Shown in pieces: positions 51,035-61,631 of a stretch of 64,000 bases of DNA. The stretch's first letter is position 1. Every line of letters starts with the position of its first letter. Source of the DNA: Vavraia culicis subsp. floridensis (taxonomy: Eukaryota; Microsporidia; Pleistophoridae). The position numbers and the translations under genes are program-made. The notes below the pieces were generated by a model that had not been told where the DNA came from, made no database searches, and saw only the letters and a list, made by a program, of their open reading frames with translations. The stretch lies in contig NW_007360624.1 of assembly GCF_000192795.1 (NCBI RefSeq), forward strand, positions 30,472 through 94,471, given 5' to 3'.

Positions 51035-51946
51035 TTAATCAAATCTTGCCTCGCCGAATTGCGTAGGATCGACGTATCTCTTCTCCTCTTTGATCTCATC
51101 TATCTCTTTTATATCATTTTCGCTCAATTTAATTTTTTTCATGTTGTCTCCCAGTCGCTCCGGTTTGGACGTCTTGTTGATCACCACCACGTTTTTGTCC
51201 AGAAGATAGTTTATAATCACCGATGCTACCGAACAATTATATTTTCTGGCAATGTCAGTGATGGCCTTTCCCTTTCCCTGGTTTATGTCCGGAATGCACC
51301 TTAGCGACGAATATGCAGTTATCACAATGTTGTTCATCTCACACAATTTGAGTAAATTGGTCTGCCTGAGGAACGGATGCATTTCTATTTGTAGACAAAC
51401 TGGTTGGATTTTGCAGAACGACAGCAAACATTCCATGTTTTTGCGGCCAAAATTGCAGACTCCGATTGATCTTGTCTTTCCAGTCTCAACAAGTCGCTCC
51501 ATGTCACCCCACAACTTCTTCAAATTGAATTCTTTCAGAACTACCTTTTTGTCTTCTCCCGTTATTTCTTCAAAATTGCGATCAGGCTTCGCAGACACAG
51601 GCCAATGGACCAGGTAGAGATCTAAGTAGTCCAACCGTAAATTTTTCAGGGTCGTTTCAATTGCTAGGTCAACATTGTCGTGATAAGTGTTCCAAATTTT
51701 TGAGGTAATGAATAGCTCGTCCCTTGTAACAATTTCTTTTTTAAGAACTTCGCTCATTGCTTCACCAATGTCCTTCTCATTTCCGTATATGTGTGCCAAA
51801 TCGAAGTGCCTGTATCCCTCCTGAATGGCGGCCTGAATCATAGTTCGAATGGAATCTTTGCCGAGCAACTGCCATGTCCCAAATCCAATGGCTGGTATTT
51901 GCTCTTCGTTGTTTAAAGGATAACTTTTCACAATTTTGTCTGTCAT
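51035..51946 (-). CDS. Aldo/keto reductase
   Basis: This 303-aa (beta/alpha)8 NADPH-dependent aldo-keto reductase has the catalytic tetrad visible as Asp49 and Tyr54 (FDLAHIYGNE), Lys83 (FITSKIWN) and His114 (LYLVHWP). RSIGVCNFGRKNMECLL and the C-terminal NKTSKPERLGDNMK, with its cofactor-binding Lys and Arg, are typical. The substrate cannot be told; xylose/aldehyde reductases are near in length. AACCCTGGGC abuts the ATG. It diverges from Rrp42 across 540 bp. Confidence 0.93.
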   Translation of the reverse strand: MTDKIVKSYPLNNEEQIPAIGFGTWQLLGKDSIRTMIQAAIQEGYRHFDLAHIYGNEKDIGEAMSEVLKKEIVTRDELFITSKIWNTYHDNVDLAIETTLKNLRLDYLDLYLVHWPVSAKPDRNFEEITGEDKKVVLKEFNLKKLWGDMERLVETGKTRSIGVCNFGRKNMECLLSFCKIQPVCLQIEMHPFLRQTNLLKLCEMNNIVITAYSSLRCIPDINQGKGKAITDIARKYNCSVASVIINYLLDKNVVVINKTSKPERLGDNMKKIKLSENDIKEIDEIKEEKRYVDPTQFGEARFD

Positions 51947-52485
51947 GCCCAGGGTTAACTGAGCTGAAACATTAAAAGGTAATAAATATTCAATGTGAGA
52001 CGTGTTTCACAACAAAATGATCAAGAATGATCGACACGAAGAGCTTAATTAAATGCAATACTCTCCTAGGACACATAAGAAATGCGTTCAGAATCAGTGA
52101 TGAGTTGGTTTTAGTATAATCTATTCTGGTACATGCATCGGATGCGTTGATAGATTAGTGGGCAACACGTGTCCAACCATTTCTTCGACTACAGCGATAG
52201 TCGTGGAGACACGACCATGACAGGTTTACAGCCCCATAACAGTGTTCAACTCAAATAACAAATATCGATGTACATCTAATTATCAGGTTTTTTTGGTTCG
52301 ATGGCACCCAAAACACTTTTTTGTCTTAAGCTCGCAGGCCTTTTCTTCGCTGAAACTATGCTAGGAATGAACTCCAAAACGATTTGGTGCATGTGATGCG
52401 CCTTAACTATGAAAGTGTGTTACGCAGTTTTGAACTACTCCACTGCACTTCTCACTGCTTCAAAAAATATTAACGAACGCCCCTC
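51947..52485. other. Divergent intergenic region
   Basis: 539 bp between the divergent reductase and Rrp42. Nothing further. Confidence 0.5.
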
Positions 52486-53169
52486 ATGAACAAAGTAAAT
52501 AGCGAGGAGCTCGTTGTCATCAGACATATGCTCCAAAGTGGGATTCGTTTGGATGAAAGACGGGCTCACGAGCACCGAAGTTATAAGACAAGAGAAGACA
52601 ACCTACCACTTTACGATGCTAATGTAAGCGTGTCACTGGGCAATTCGGAGCTGACACTATACTTCAGATACAGCGAAACAAGCAGGATTGTAGAAACTGA
52701 TATGCAAGATAGTATCAGTTTTGACAACTTTTTTGTCATAAAAGATAGATTATACAAATTATTTGATGTGTTCAAGCTCGGTTGCATTGTTGAATACAAG
52801 GTAATTCGCGACGATGGAAGTTTGCTGAGCCTGTTCTACAGCGCTTTTGACAGAATTTTGCGCAGTATTAAATTACCGTATATATGCGATAATTACGAGT
52901 TTGTGAAAGATAAAAATGACAATCTTGTGTTTAAGACAGCTAATTCAGATTATTTTGTGAAGATGGATAGCGTGAATGCGATTACATATGGGCTTATAGA
53001 TGACTTTTGTATCATCGACCCTACATTCGTGGAGGAACAAGCTTCTGATGCTGTTCTGACCGTGCTACACCAGGGTGATACAATGAATGGCCTTTATTTA
53101 TTTTCAGAGCATGGTATTGCCTTGGAAACGCTCAACAGGTTCCTGGAGAATGATCTGTTGCCGAAATAA
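52486..53169 (+). CDS. RRP42: Exosome core subunit Rrp42 (RNase PH fold)
   Basis: This 227-aa catalytically inactive RNase PH-like ring subunit belongs to the RNA exosome. GIRLDERRAHEHRSYK is the family opening, DANVSVSLGNSELTLYF the first core strands, CIVEYKVIRDDGSLLSLFYS and AFDRIL the central helix region, and CIIDPTFVEEQASDAVLTVL the final DPT..E block. It best matches Rrp42/EXOSC7 among the six paralogues and is shorter than usual (about 265-291 aa). GCCCCTC abuts the ATG. Confidence 0.82.
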   Translation: MNKVNSEELVVIRHMLQSGIRLDERRAHEHRSYKTREDNLPLYDANVSVSLGNSELTLYFRYSETSRIVETDMQDSISFDNFFVIKDRLYKLFDVFKLGCIVEYKVIRDDGSLLSLFYSAFDRILRSIKLPYICDNYEFVKDKNDNLVFKTANSDYFVKMDSVNAITYGLIDDFCIIDPTFVEEQASDAVLTVLHQGDTMNGLYLFSEHGIALETLNRFLENDLLPK

Positions 53170-53383
53170 AAGCGTATACATTAGATACTGGTAACCGGTC
53201 ACGGATAGGGCGAGCCAAAATGGTTTAGAAATTTACTAAACGACAGAATGAAATATTCAGGGCTTGAAAACTTTTTCTGAAAATTGTCTCGTAACAATTT
53301 TAACAGGTTAAATAATACGTTAAACAACGAAAGTACTTTTAATATCTCGCACAGATAACCTTATGGACCAAAAGACATGCCCA

Positions 53384-53932
53384 CTACTTTTCTAAGATCG
53401 ATAGCATTTCCTCGATAATCTCTATTTCTCTGTTGTCTACACCTTCAATTTCAAATTCGAACTTCTTATTGATGAGATCACACAATTCATTGTCCATGTA
53501 AATGCCCTCGTGTACGGTATCAAACAGCTTCATACTGTTTTCATAGTTAAACGTGATGATCTCGCTCGATTCTCTGATGTCATCGTTTAGTTTGTTTATG
53601 TCACTCCTGATACTCACAACTTTCTCATAATTCTTGTTCAATTCGGGGTCCTCAACCGTTGTCTTGTAGGTCTCGTACAAATGCTTCGTTCTCTCATGCT
53701 TCAGTTCAATGTCACGGTACGCAGTTGGTTGTATATTTATGTACTCTTCAATATTTTGGATAACCTTTTGAGTAAAAGGAATTAGCTGTCCTAGCAACGC
53801 CTTCTTTTTTTGCTCTGCCAGCATTGTGGGGATTAAAGTCTTTGGTGCAATGTTTATCTTTTCTATCTTTGGAACACTTGCCAACAAAGAATTCAGATTG
53901 ACCAAGCTGTTTATTGCTGTAGACAGCACCAT
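53384..53932 (-). CDS. Coiled-coil hypothetical protein
   Basis: This 182-aa helical protein has long heptad-like stretches (IPFTQKVIQNIEEYINI; VVSIRSDINKLNDDIRESSE) and an acidic end, NREIEIIEEMLSILEK. I do not recognise it; a cytoskeletal, kinetochore or tethering subunit is possible. The ATG at 53932 has CCCCTGGTG directly upstream, supporting a real gene. Confidence 0.7.
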   Translation of the reverse strand: MVLSTAINSLVNLNSLLASVPKIEKINIAPKTLIPTMLAEQKKKALLGQLIPFTQKVIQNIEEYINIQPTAYRDIELKHERTKHLYETYKTTVEDPELNKNYEKVVSIRSDINKLNDDIRESSEIITFNYENSMKLFDTVHEGIYMDNELCDLINKKFEFEIEGVDNREIEIIEEMLSILEK

Positions 53933-54394
53933 CACCAGGGGAGTAAAAAAAACAATTTAAAACACGGCCACTCGTACAAGACTAAAATGACTTGCAGCTA
54001 GGTATCGTGCCACTGCTTTTGTTCATATTATTGGCAGAATGCCTACAGCTGTCTTTCTGTAGCTATTTCTCTTTTTATGTGCTACATTCATCCTTATGAT
54101 TTAACTCGGAACCATCTATAACGCTTCGTCTGAAAATCGCTATACCGATGTTAAACAAATCACAAGAATGCAGCCTACCGTTTAGCATCTCATTGAGCAC
54201 TTCGCGTCAACTTTTTTGGTGAAAACCATCATTTGTAGTAATCCCGGTATTTCGTACATCTCAGCCATTATTTGTGGTTAATATATCAACGTGCCATAAA
54301 TAAGTCGGTGGATGGTGCATACTCGCAAATAAACAAAGGACCATTGCGATCAACAAACAGATAACTCAGGGCATTTAGGCTCAATTTATCTGAA
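53933..54394. other. Divergent intergenic region
   Basis: 462 bp between the divergent coiled-coil gene and NOT1. CTCAGGGC lies about 25 bp before the NOT1 ATG. Confidence 0.5.
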
Positions 54395-57300
54395 ATGTTT
54401 GTGTACATGTCATTAAAAGAAAAAAAAATTGCGGCAGCCATGGGTAAACAAATTGATGAGTCGAGCATAACAAGCATAGTGCTAGAAAATGAGAGCTTTA
54501 GGATCAGCGCAGAGACATTCAGAGACATACTGCTGAGAGTAAAAAGGAAAAGAGAAATAGAGGAGAGCGAGACGTCCGAGCTGATCAAATGCATCATTAC
54601 CAACGCAGAGGACTGGAAGATAAATGAAATAATGGTGGTGCTGAAGGAGAATCTCACAAACATAAATTGGATCAAGGTTTTTGAGCTGTTTGATGACAAG
54701 AAATTTACCATTGATAGCTTGCGCTCGTTCAATAGAATATTGGAATGCTGGAAATGCATTAATGGTGAGAATACGTTTCCTTACAGAATATTCTTCAAGG
54801 TGTGGAACAACAAAGAAACACAGGAAGAATTTTTGAACTATTTTATTGAAAGTAGAGAGGAGAACCTCAGGGTTTACAACAATGTTTTTCTCACACGGAT
54901 AATCACGCCTGAGGACCTGAAGAGGGACAAAGTGAAAGATGATATCAATCTTGAAAGCCACTTCAACTGCCTCGAGTTCTTTAAGATTCTGAAGGATCTT
55001 AACCAGGAAGAGATGATCAAGAGAATCTGCATGATATCAAATGATTGGGTGTTTCTTGGGTTGTCGTCTGTGTTCCCGTTTTGCTCTAAAGTCTTTGACG
55101 ATCTCTTCATCCAATTTTTGAAGAAAGAGCGGGTTCTTTTTCTGAGCGTTATATTTCGCAACAGCCCGGCTCTCCTCATCAGAAAGCTTGCTGAGGCAAG
55201 AGACAAGGGCTTCTCGCTCAATAAGCTGCTGGATATAATTCTGGAGCTGAAGATACTGCCCGCAATATTGGAAATAATGAATCCATCGTTCTTTTGCTAC
55301 GAAATTTTGATACTCAGCTCGAGAAGAGATCATTTAAATCTGTCTATATGGATAACCAACGCTTTTAAGCTCAAAAAGGATGTTTTTGCAAGTTCTCTGA
55401 TAGGCTATATTATTGAGAAGTTTACTCGTGCGGAACAGCAACTGAAAAACGGCATAAAATTGGACGAAGATGCAACGGCAGAGAAGACCCTGTATCCTCT
55501 TACCTTTGAGATTGCGCTTAACATCTTGCAAACGCTGGAAATGTTATCCAATTCATTCAACAGAGATGTACTTCAGAGTTTCAATCGGTTAAAGATGGTT
55601 TTACCCTTAGAGCTGAAAAATATAACGGAGAAGAAACTGTCTTTGGAGCAACAAAGTAATGATTTTATCACTTCTGTGGTAAGTGGAACACGCACAGTAG
55701 ATCAGGCAACAGAAATAATACAGAACCTGGTGAATGGGAACCTGAACGAAAGAGAGCTCGCAATGAAAATATTTAGTACCATGCTGGATAACTACCACAA
55801 CTTCCACAGGATTAGCTCCTCAAAAACACTAGCGTTCTTATTCGGCAGGTTGATCGAAAAGCGGCTCTTCCCCAAGTTTTACATGCAAAAGGCACTTAGA
55901 ATAATCGCCAACCTTCTGAAGAATGTGTCGTCCAAAGAGTTCAGGTTTGCACTACACACCTTGTCTATGTTCTGTGATGGCCAGCGAAAAGGTGAATTCG
56001 ATGCTTTTTTCGAGGAAATTTCCAAAATAGACAAGGTTAAGGAATTTTTGTTGGAAAGAAAGAAGAACTATGTGTTGGAGGATGATGCCATCGATGAAAT
56101 AGGATATGATAATTTTATGGATCTTTTCTTTACACCACTAAACGGCGACATCATTGTCAAGCTGTATATGGAACTCAAAGAGGATCAGATCGAGAATGTT
56201 TTTTTGAAGACTTTGAAGTACCTGATGAGCGACAATATTCTGAACGAACGGGGAATCGATCTTGATGAGATTATAATAAAGACACGGGAAGTGGAGAGTG
56301 GCTGCATCAAAAATATCGATATTATGATCGAAAACGATATCAAAAATGAGGAACATATCACCAAGCGAATAAATTTCTTCGACAACAATAGCAGCATGTG
56401 CTCGATGAACGACAATCCTCAGCGTGTCAATCAGGTCTACCAGAGCTACCTCGAGCAGGTGAACTTTTCCATGGATAACACCAATTTGCAACACTTCCTG
56501 CGCTACTTTTTTGAGAAAAAGATATTTGAAACCAACAACCACTTCCTTTTGTTGAAATATTTTGATTATTTTGGAGAGGATTTTTACCACCTTTTCTGCG
56601 GCTTGGTATTTGAAATGTTTCGGTACCTCAACAAGTACAGAATTGATAACGAGATGCGGTTCGCCAAGTCTCTTGGTCAATTTTTTGGAAAGTTTACCAT
56701 AGGAATGAACCGTTTGTATGCGTTGGATGTGTTCAACATGAAAGAGTATATAATTGGCTGTGTAGAACGCAAACGAATATTCTTCTGTGTGATTTTCATG
56801 GTCTATTTCATTAGGCAAGGAAAGTTTGGTCTGGTCTTCAAACCAAGGAATCCGTACATAATGAACTTGATTTACCTGCTCAACGAGATCTGTGAATATT
56901 CGAAGGATCAGCTCAAAGAAGAGATTGAGAGTCTGTTTGCCGAGCTGAAGTTAACACACATAAAACAGACGAGCATGCTTGTGAATCATGTTAGCATGGA
57001 CAATACGACGGTAGTGTTTCTTGACAGCTACAACCTAGGTCATTTCGATAAGGTCCATTCAAAGGTGGTTTCTATGGGAATAGATTTCAGTATCAGAGAA
57101 GTTACGTTTCCGCTGATGGAGCGGATCATGAACATCTCGTTGAAAACGATGAATTTCTTGTTCAGAAGAAGGAAGGATAAGAAAGATGAGTATGTATACG
57201 AGTATAAAAGGAATTTTATGATCAACCTGATAGGCAATTTGACGGTAGTTTGTTCGTTGGAACCGATGTGTGCGGCAATCATTGGAAATGTGCCATACTT

Positions 57301-59362
57301 TCTCAAGATGGCTGGTTTGGAGGTAGAAAACGAGAGAGTGCATGCTGTGGCAAGAAACAACATCGACAAATGCAATAATATAATAAGGAATGCCATAGTA
57401 ACAAAGGTGCTTGAAGACTTGGAGCGAGGGTCGGGCACAAAGACGAGCCACAGCGATCTACATATGTTGCAAATAGCTCCTGATGTTGAACCCACACACA
57501 TTGAGCCGATAAAACAGACCGAGTATCAGGAGGTGAAAGAGAAGCTCTCGAAGATACAGAAAAAGCAGCCTGATAAGAAGTTGGAGCATATTTTGGGAAA
57601 ATGGGGCGTAATTCTGAGAGAACTAGAGGGATACATAAATTTAGATGGTAGGAGCAGCGAGAATGAGGACAGAGAGATAGATGAACAGAAGGCACCTCTT
57701 TCTTTGATCGAAGAGATTGTTCTGTACATTGTGAATTCAACAAATCCTGATATGCTCGCCGAAAATATGTGCCAAAATATTATATCGTTCCTCTTAAGAA
57801 CGAATGACGAGGTAAACATGGAGCTTATGTTCTACTTCCTCAAGAGATTATTCAGTTTTTCGTTTAAGTGCCAGTGCGAAGTGTCATCTTGGCTTATCTA
57901 CTCTAACGATGACAGGAAGTTTAACATCAAGCTGTATGTCGGTTTTATCAAGCACAACCTGATTAGATTGCAAGAGCTTGACCAGTATTTTTCGCAGAAA
58001 ATCAGGGACGATCGGTACTTAAATTTTATTGTGGCTCTACTCAACCAGCTTAATATGCCATATGAATTTATAAACACCATAGAAGCGATATCGAAGTTGA
58101 ACGAAGAAAAGTATGAGAGCCGAATTTATAACATGCTTAAAGAGGTTAGTAACATCACCTTCTACAATCACAAGGAGTTATCTGGTTCTAATCTGTTCGA
58201 TGAATACGTCAAAATCATGAAATATTCCTTCAGTCCTGAGAAGTACTTTGGAACATTCTTTAATGTTCTTAACGAAAAGGTGAAGGAGCCCCGGTCTTTC
58301 ATTGTGAAGTGCTTCATAATTTCGTGGGACCATTTTGTAAGATTTTACAAAATACCGAGCGGGTTTAAAAATCTTAAAATCAATTGCTTGCCTATGCTAC
58401 TGAGGGAGTACAATCCAAACTTGGGCATGGAGGTTGCCCTTGAACTGTTCTTCAATTCATTGGATCGAAAAAATTTTCTGTTCCAGAAGATGTTTTTGCA
58501 ATTCCTTGGAACGAGCGGAAGCATCACGCTCGAGGTTTTACATCTGTTAGTGCCCAGGAACGCACCACATTTCTGCCTCAATTTCATAAAACTCTGTAAA
58601 TACTTTATCACCGACTTCGTACAAATGAAAAGGGAGGGCAGTTGTTTTGATGGTTTTAAGATCTGTAAGGAGCTTTTGTATCCGTTGAAATACTACCGTG
58701 AAGAATGCAATTTAATTCTGAGTGAAATCCAGGACTTTTTCAAACATATTGAAATTTTGACCAGAGAAAACGATGTAAATGAGACTGCTGGAACCAAGAG
58801 CGCAGTTTCTGGCGGCGTAACAGAAAATGCGGCACAAAAGAAAGCAAGCGCTAGACAAACAGACGTGTTTATACAGAGGAATATAAATTATAGCCTATTT
58901 TACGATATCGGAGATTTTTTCAACAACAGGTTGAGAAACAACAATTTTGTAATGCTCAAAAACCTGTTCAACAAGAGGAAACGCCGAATTTACAGCAAAT
59001 CATACGATTTTTCCACGATAGACAACACCTATAAATCAATCATAAATTATTCAGGCGATAACTTGGTCAACATTCTGCTCATGAACAGTGTACGAAAGGA
59101 TGTAGCTATAACGGCACTTGTAGATAATCTTTCGGATGAAAATCCGCAGGGCTACGAAGAAAACTGCAGGGCCTTGCTTTGTCTTTCAGAAAACGATGAT
59201 TGGTCTGAGAATCTACTCGGTTTAATCTTCTACAGAGTGCTTGGAAGTAATCCACCATACTTGCTTGCGAAGGTTTGCAAGGAACTGATGTGTAAAGAAA
59301 ACGCGAAGATTGGTAGCGGTGTAAAGGAAAGGGTGAGTGATGTTGTTAAAGGTGTCAACTAA
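54395..59362 (+). CDS. NOT1: CCR4-NOT scaffold subunit NOT1
   Basis: This 1655-aa HEAT/MIF4G scaffold organises the CCR4-NOT deadenylase. The early block EIMVVLKENLTNINWIKVFE, followed by FPYRIFFKVWNNKETQ, is the NOT1 signature (L.W..V...LD...F; FP...L..WKN..GQ). A central MIF4G-like region (about 450-600) would bind the CAF1 nuclease. VPYFLKMAGLEVENERVHAV near 965-985 fits the CAF40-binding (DUF3819) module. The C-terminal superfamily homology domain contains INCLPMLLREYNPNLGMEVA and ends with NILLMNSVRKDVAITALVDN. It is shorter than yeast (2108) and human (2376) NOT1. ATG 54440 (MGKQIDESS) is an alternative start. It is the largest gene here, with no introns needed. Confidence 0.92.
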   Translation: MFVYMSLKEKKIAAAMGKQIDESSITSIVLENESFRISAETFRDILLRVKRKREIEESETSELIKCIITNAEDWKINEIMVVLKENLTNINWIKVFELFDDKKFTIDSLRSFNRILECWKCINGENTFPYRIFFKVWNNKETQEEFLNYFIESREENLRVYNNVFLTRIITPEDLKRDKVKDDINLESHFNCLEFFKILKDLNQEEMIKRICMISNDWVFLGLSSVFPFCSKVFDDLFIQFLKKERVLFLSVIFRNSPALLIRKLAEARDKGFSLNKLLDIILELKILPAILEIMNPSFFCYEILILSSRRDHLNLSIWITNAFKLKKDVFASSLIGYIIEKFTRAEQQLKNGIKLDEDATAEKTLYPLTFEIALNILQTLEMLSNSFNRDVLQSFNRLKMVLPLELKNITEKKLSLEQQSNDFITSVVSGTRTVDQATEIIQNLVNGNLNERELAMKIFSTMLDNYHNFHRISSSKTLAFLFGRLIEKRLFPKFYMQKALRIIANLLKNVSSKEFRFALHTLSMFCDGQRKGEFDAFFEEISKIDKVKEFLLERKKNYVLEDDAIDEIGYDNFMDLFFTPLNGDIIVKLYMELKEDQIENVFLKTLKYLMSDNILNERGIDLDEIIIKTREVESGCIKNIDIMIENDIKNEEHITKRINFFDNNSSMCSMNDNPQRVNQVYQSYLEQVNFSMDNTNLQHFLRYFFEKKIFETNNHFLLLKYFDYFGEDFYHLFCGLVFEMFRYLNKYRIDNEMRFAKSLGQFFGKFTIGMNRLYALDVFNMKEYIIGCVERKRIFFCVIFMVYFIRQGKFGLVFKPRNPYIMNLIYLLNEICEYSKDQLKEEIESLFAELKLTHIKQTSMLVNHVSMDNTTVVFLDSYNLGHFDKVHSKVVSMGIDFSIREVTFPLMERIMNISLKTMNFLFRRRKDKKDEYVYEYKRNFMINLIGNLTVVCSLEPMCAAIIGNVPYFLKMAGLEVENERVHAVARNNIDKCNNIIRNAIVTKVLEDLERGSGTKTSHSDLHMLQIAPDVEPTHIEPIKQTEYQEVKEKLSKIQKKQPDKKLEHILGKWGVILRELEGYINLDGRSSENEDREIDEQKAPLSLIEEIVLYIVNSTNPDMLAENMCQNIISFLLRTNDEVNMELMFYFLKRLFSFSFKCQCEVSSWLIYSNDDRKFNIKLYVGFIKHNLIRLQELDQYFSQKIRDDRYLNFIVALLNQLNMPYEFINTIEAISKLNEEKYESRIYNMLKEVSNITFYNHKELSGSNLFDEYVKIMKYSFSPEKYFGTFFNVLNEKVKEPRSFIVKCFIISWDHFVRFYKIPSGFKNLKINCLPMLLREYNPNLGMEVALELFFNSLDRKNFLFQKMFLQFLGTSGSITLEVLHLLVPRNAPHFCLNFIKLCKYFITDFVQMKREGSCFDGFKICKELLYPLKYYREECNLILSEIQDFFKHIEILTRENDVNETAGTKSAVSGGVTENAAQKKASARQTDVFIQRNINYSLFYDIGDFFNNRLRNNNFVMLKNLFNKRKRRIYSKSYDFSTIDNTYKSIINYSGDNLVNILLMNSVRKDVAITALVDNLSDENPQGYEENCRALLCLSENDDWSENLLGLIFYRVLGSNPPYLLAKVCKELMCKENAKIGSGVKERVSDVVKGVN

Positions 59363-59728
59363 GTAGATATTTATATTTTCAATAAACGCTGACCATTAGT
59401 AGGTATTTATTGTCCGTAGATGAGCAATTCCTTACTCAACTCTTCTGCTCACTCATTACACTGAGGTCCGTTACAATGATTGTCATTACCGTGTACTCCT
59501 TTTTTCGATCCAATACGTGTTTTGCATCCTGGCACGGTACTGATGGTGTGTTAGGCACAGATGATTAGTTTTGTTCAGCATCGGTGTGAGAGATACGCCG
59601 GTCTGAACACGGATATGAGGGCGAATAACCTTGGTAGTGTTAATTAGCATTTCTGCCAACTGTGACATACGTTAGCAGTGCACAAGGTTTGATTGGCCCG
59701 TTACTCCAACGTAGAACAGCCCATTAAA
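59363..59728. other. Intergenic region
   Basis: 366 bp after NOT1. A 60-codon minus-strand ATG ORF at 59486-59668 lacks a start motif and homology. Confidence 0.45.
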
Positions 59729-59911
59729 ATGTTATATACGGTACAATTCCCTAGTATTATTAGAAACGTGCATTTAACTCCTTCTAGCATAGATTGGTAC
59801 AATTTCAGCAATAAAGCTATGCTTAACCGCACCATAAATGTTATGAACTGCAAACGCGTGAACACGGTCAGTTCAAGCGAGATAGACATGAGCATTGTCC
59901 AGGTGTCGTGA
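59729..59911 (+). CDS. Possible 60-aa micro-protein
   Basis: The ATG at 59729 is preceded by CAGCCCATTAAA, the local start motif. The 60 codons that follow look protein-like (MLYTVQFPSIIRNVHLTPSS; SSEIDMSIVQVS). No domain or membrane segment is seen and no family is recognised. The upstream frame opens only with TTG. Confidence 0.33.
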   Translation: MLYTVQFPSIIRNVHLTPSSIDWYNFSNKAMLNRTINVMNCKRVNTVSSSEIDMSIVQVS

Positions 59912-59984
59912 TATGAAAAGATAAATAAATTACATTCAGCAAGAATGAATGTAAGAATGAGCTGGTTTTATTTACTATTTGATT

Positions 59985-61631
59985 TTAATCAAAAGTTCGT
60001 CTACAGTTCGATGAATTGCACCTGCACTCAAAGCGTACTGCCCCTTTGCTAAGGTTGTAATCATACGAAAGCTCTTCATTCTTTGTTATTATTCTCTTAG
60101 CGCAGATAATTATACGCGATGCGGTGCCACAAATCACCTTCGTTGCGTAGCAATTCGGCTCACAGCTATGATTTATGTACTTGGCAAGGTTTCCCACCAC
60201 CGTAGCATCAAGGATAATCTTACTATTCTTTCTAAACATATAAATTCTGTCTTGATAGACTCTTTCTCTCCTATCGGCCTCCTCATCGCCGATTAACTCT
60301 CCCGTGTATTCTATTATAGGCTCATCTTTGTCGTACAAACGAGTGCTAAACAGACCATAACCTTCCACTGCACTCTTAGACAACCGTGGACGACCGTGTC
60401 TGAGATGTGTGACGAGGTGAGTCAGAGTTGGATTCATTTTAATTGCGTTTGACGAAGAACATGATATGATATCGGATGAATATTCCAGTTTTTCGTTTAA
60501 GAAGCGTTTCATTTCTTCTATATTGGCATCGAAAAGATCGCTCGTAAGTATACCAGGTCTATTTCTACATTTCTCCATAAAGTACGTGTATACTCTTCTA
60601 TCTAATCCAAACAGCTGTTCTAAGGACATGTCTCCTACACCAGACTCCTTTCCATACATCTTACACAGCATGCTGGTTCTTACTATCTCATCATTCAGAT
60701 ATAGGTAATCTCCTCGTCGTTCCAAAAAATCCTCGTTAATGATCACGCCGTACCACTCTTCGCTGTAATAAACGTAGTTATTGTACCTCAATCCCGTATT
60801 AATGCCAACATATGGGAATTGATACGTAATCCTGTGTTTAAAACATGTGGGCACGGTTAAATCACATACCAGCACAGTCTTCAAACATCGAATATGGAAA
60901 TAGTTCTTCTTGCAAAATACACACTTAACAGTGGCCCCTATTTTCCTGCAACCGAAGCATTTCTCACCATCTCCAATCATTTGAGAACCTTCTGCGGTAT
61001 TTCCTTCGTTCGGTTCATCACCTGGTAGAAACGATGGCAGTTTATCCGATGAGATTGTTGGAAAGTCTGATGAGTATGCCGTGCCTGCATTTTCATGGAG
61101 ATTTCCAAATGCAGAGTCGATAAATAGAGCTTTTCCAATCTTTATGTTCCTTTTTCTGTTACTTTTCAGTATTTGAATTTTGCATTTTTCGTAGATTAAT
61201 TTCCATTCTTTGCACAGCGTGCATTCATAGCGAGGCAGCGATTCGAGCCTGATGTACACCTCCCGAGTGATATTCTCGCACTCTCTGTGCAGCCATCGTG
61301 TGCACATATCACAGTGCACCATCTCAACAGAATAATCGTTGGTATCGTATTCTTGACGGCATTTGGGACAGTAATGGCTAGGTAAAATTTCTAATTGTGT
61401 TAATTGTGGGTACGGCTCCTCATTGTCGTCTACATGTTCTGTCAACTCAGTATAGATACGCTCTGGAAAATCGTATGTTCGCTCCATTTTTATAATGTTT
61501 TTGAGTATATTATGGTCAATTTTTTTCGTTCTTTTGTTTGTCACACCGTTTGTTCCGCTCTGTTTACAGTGATTCAATTGCAGCGCAGGATTATTTTCAC
61601 GATCATTGTAGTAAAACCACTGAAAAACCAT
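59985..61631 (-). CDS. PHD/SET histone methyltransferase, trithorax/MLL type
   Basis: This 548-aa protein probably methylates H3K4. PHD finger: CPKCRQEYDTNDYSVEMVHC through WLHREC to CTLC (about 90-150). A second, extended PHD-like module contains CFGCRKIGATVKCVFCKKNY and FHIRC, and GDYLYLNDEIVRTSMLC lies beyond it. SET domain: KSAVEGYGLFSTR, IIEYTGELI, YINHSCEPNC and ELSYDYN; post-SET cysteines are CRCNSSNC. The PHD/ePHD-SET order is that of trithorax/MLL rather than fungal Set1, which has RRMs. The start at 61631 (MVFQWFYYND) follows GAGACCCATC. An upstream in-frame ATG at 61643 overlaps the motif. Confidence 0.88.
   Translation of the reverse strand: MVFQWFYYNDRENNPALQLNHCKQSGTNGVTNKRTKKIDHNILKNIIKMERTYDFPERIYTELTEHVDDNEEPYPQLTQLEILPSHYCPKCRQEYDTNDYSVEMVHCDMCTRWLHRECENITREVYIRLESLPRYECTLCKEWKLIYEKCKIQILKSNRKRNIKIGKALFIDSAFGNLHENAGTAYSSDFPTISSDKLPSFLPGDEPNEGNTAEGSQMIGDGEKCFGCRKIGATVKCVFCKKNYFHIRCLKTVLVCDLTVPTCFKHRITYQFPYVGINTGLRYNNYVYYSEEWYGVIINEDFLERRGDYLYLNDEIVRTSMLCKMYGKESGVGDMSLEQLFGLDRRVYTYFMEKCRNRPGILTSDLFDANIEEMKRFLNEKLEYSSDIISCSSSNAIKMNPTLTHLVTHLRHGRPRLSKSAVEGYGLFSTRLYDKDEPIIEYTGELIGDEEADRRERVYQDRIYMFRKNSKIILDATVVGNLAKYINHSCEPNCYATKVICGTASRIIICAKRIITKNEELSYDYNLSKGAVRFECRCNSSNCRRTFD

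Noticed and set aside
56138..56818. 226-codon minus-strand ORF inside NOT1
   Set aside because: Antisense shadow of NOT1 with no features of its own.
59486..59668. 60-codon basic minus-strand ORF
   Set aside because: No start motif or family resemblance; length is within chance expectation.
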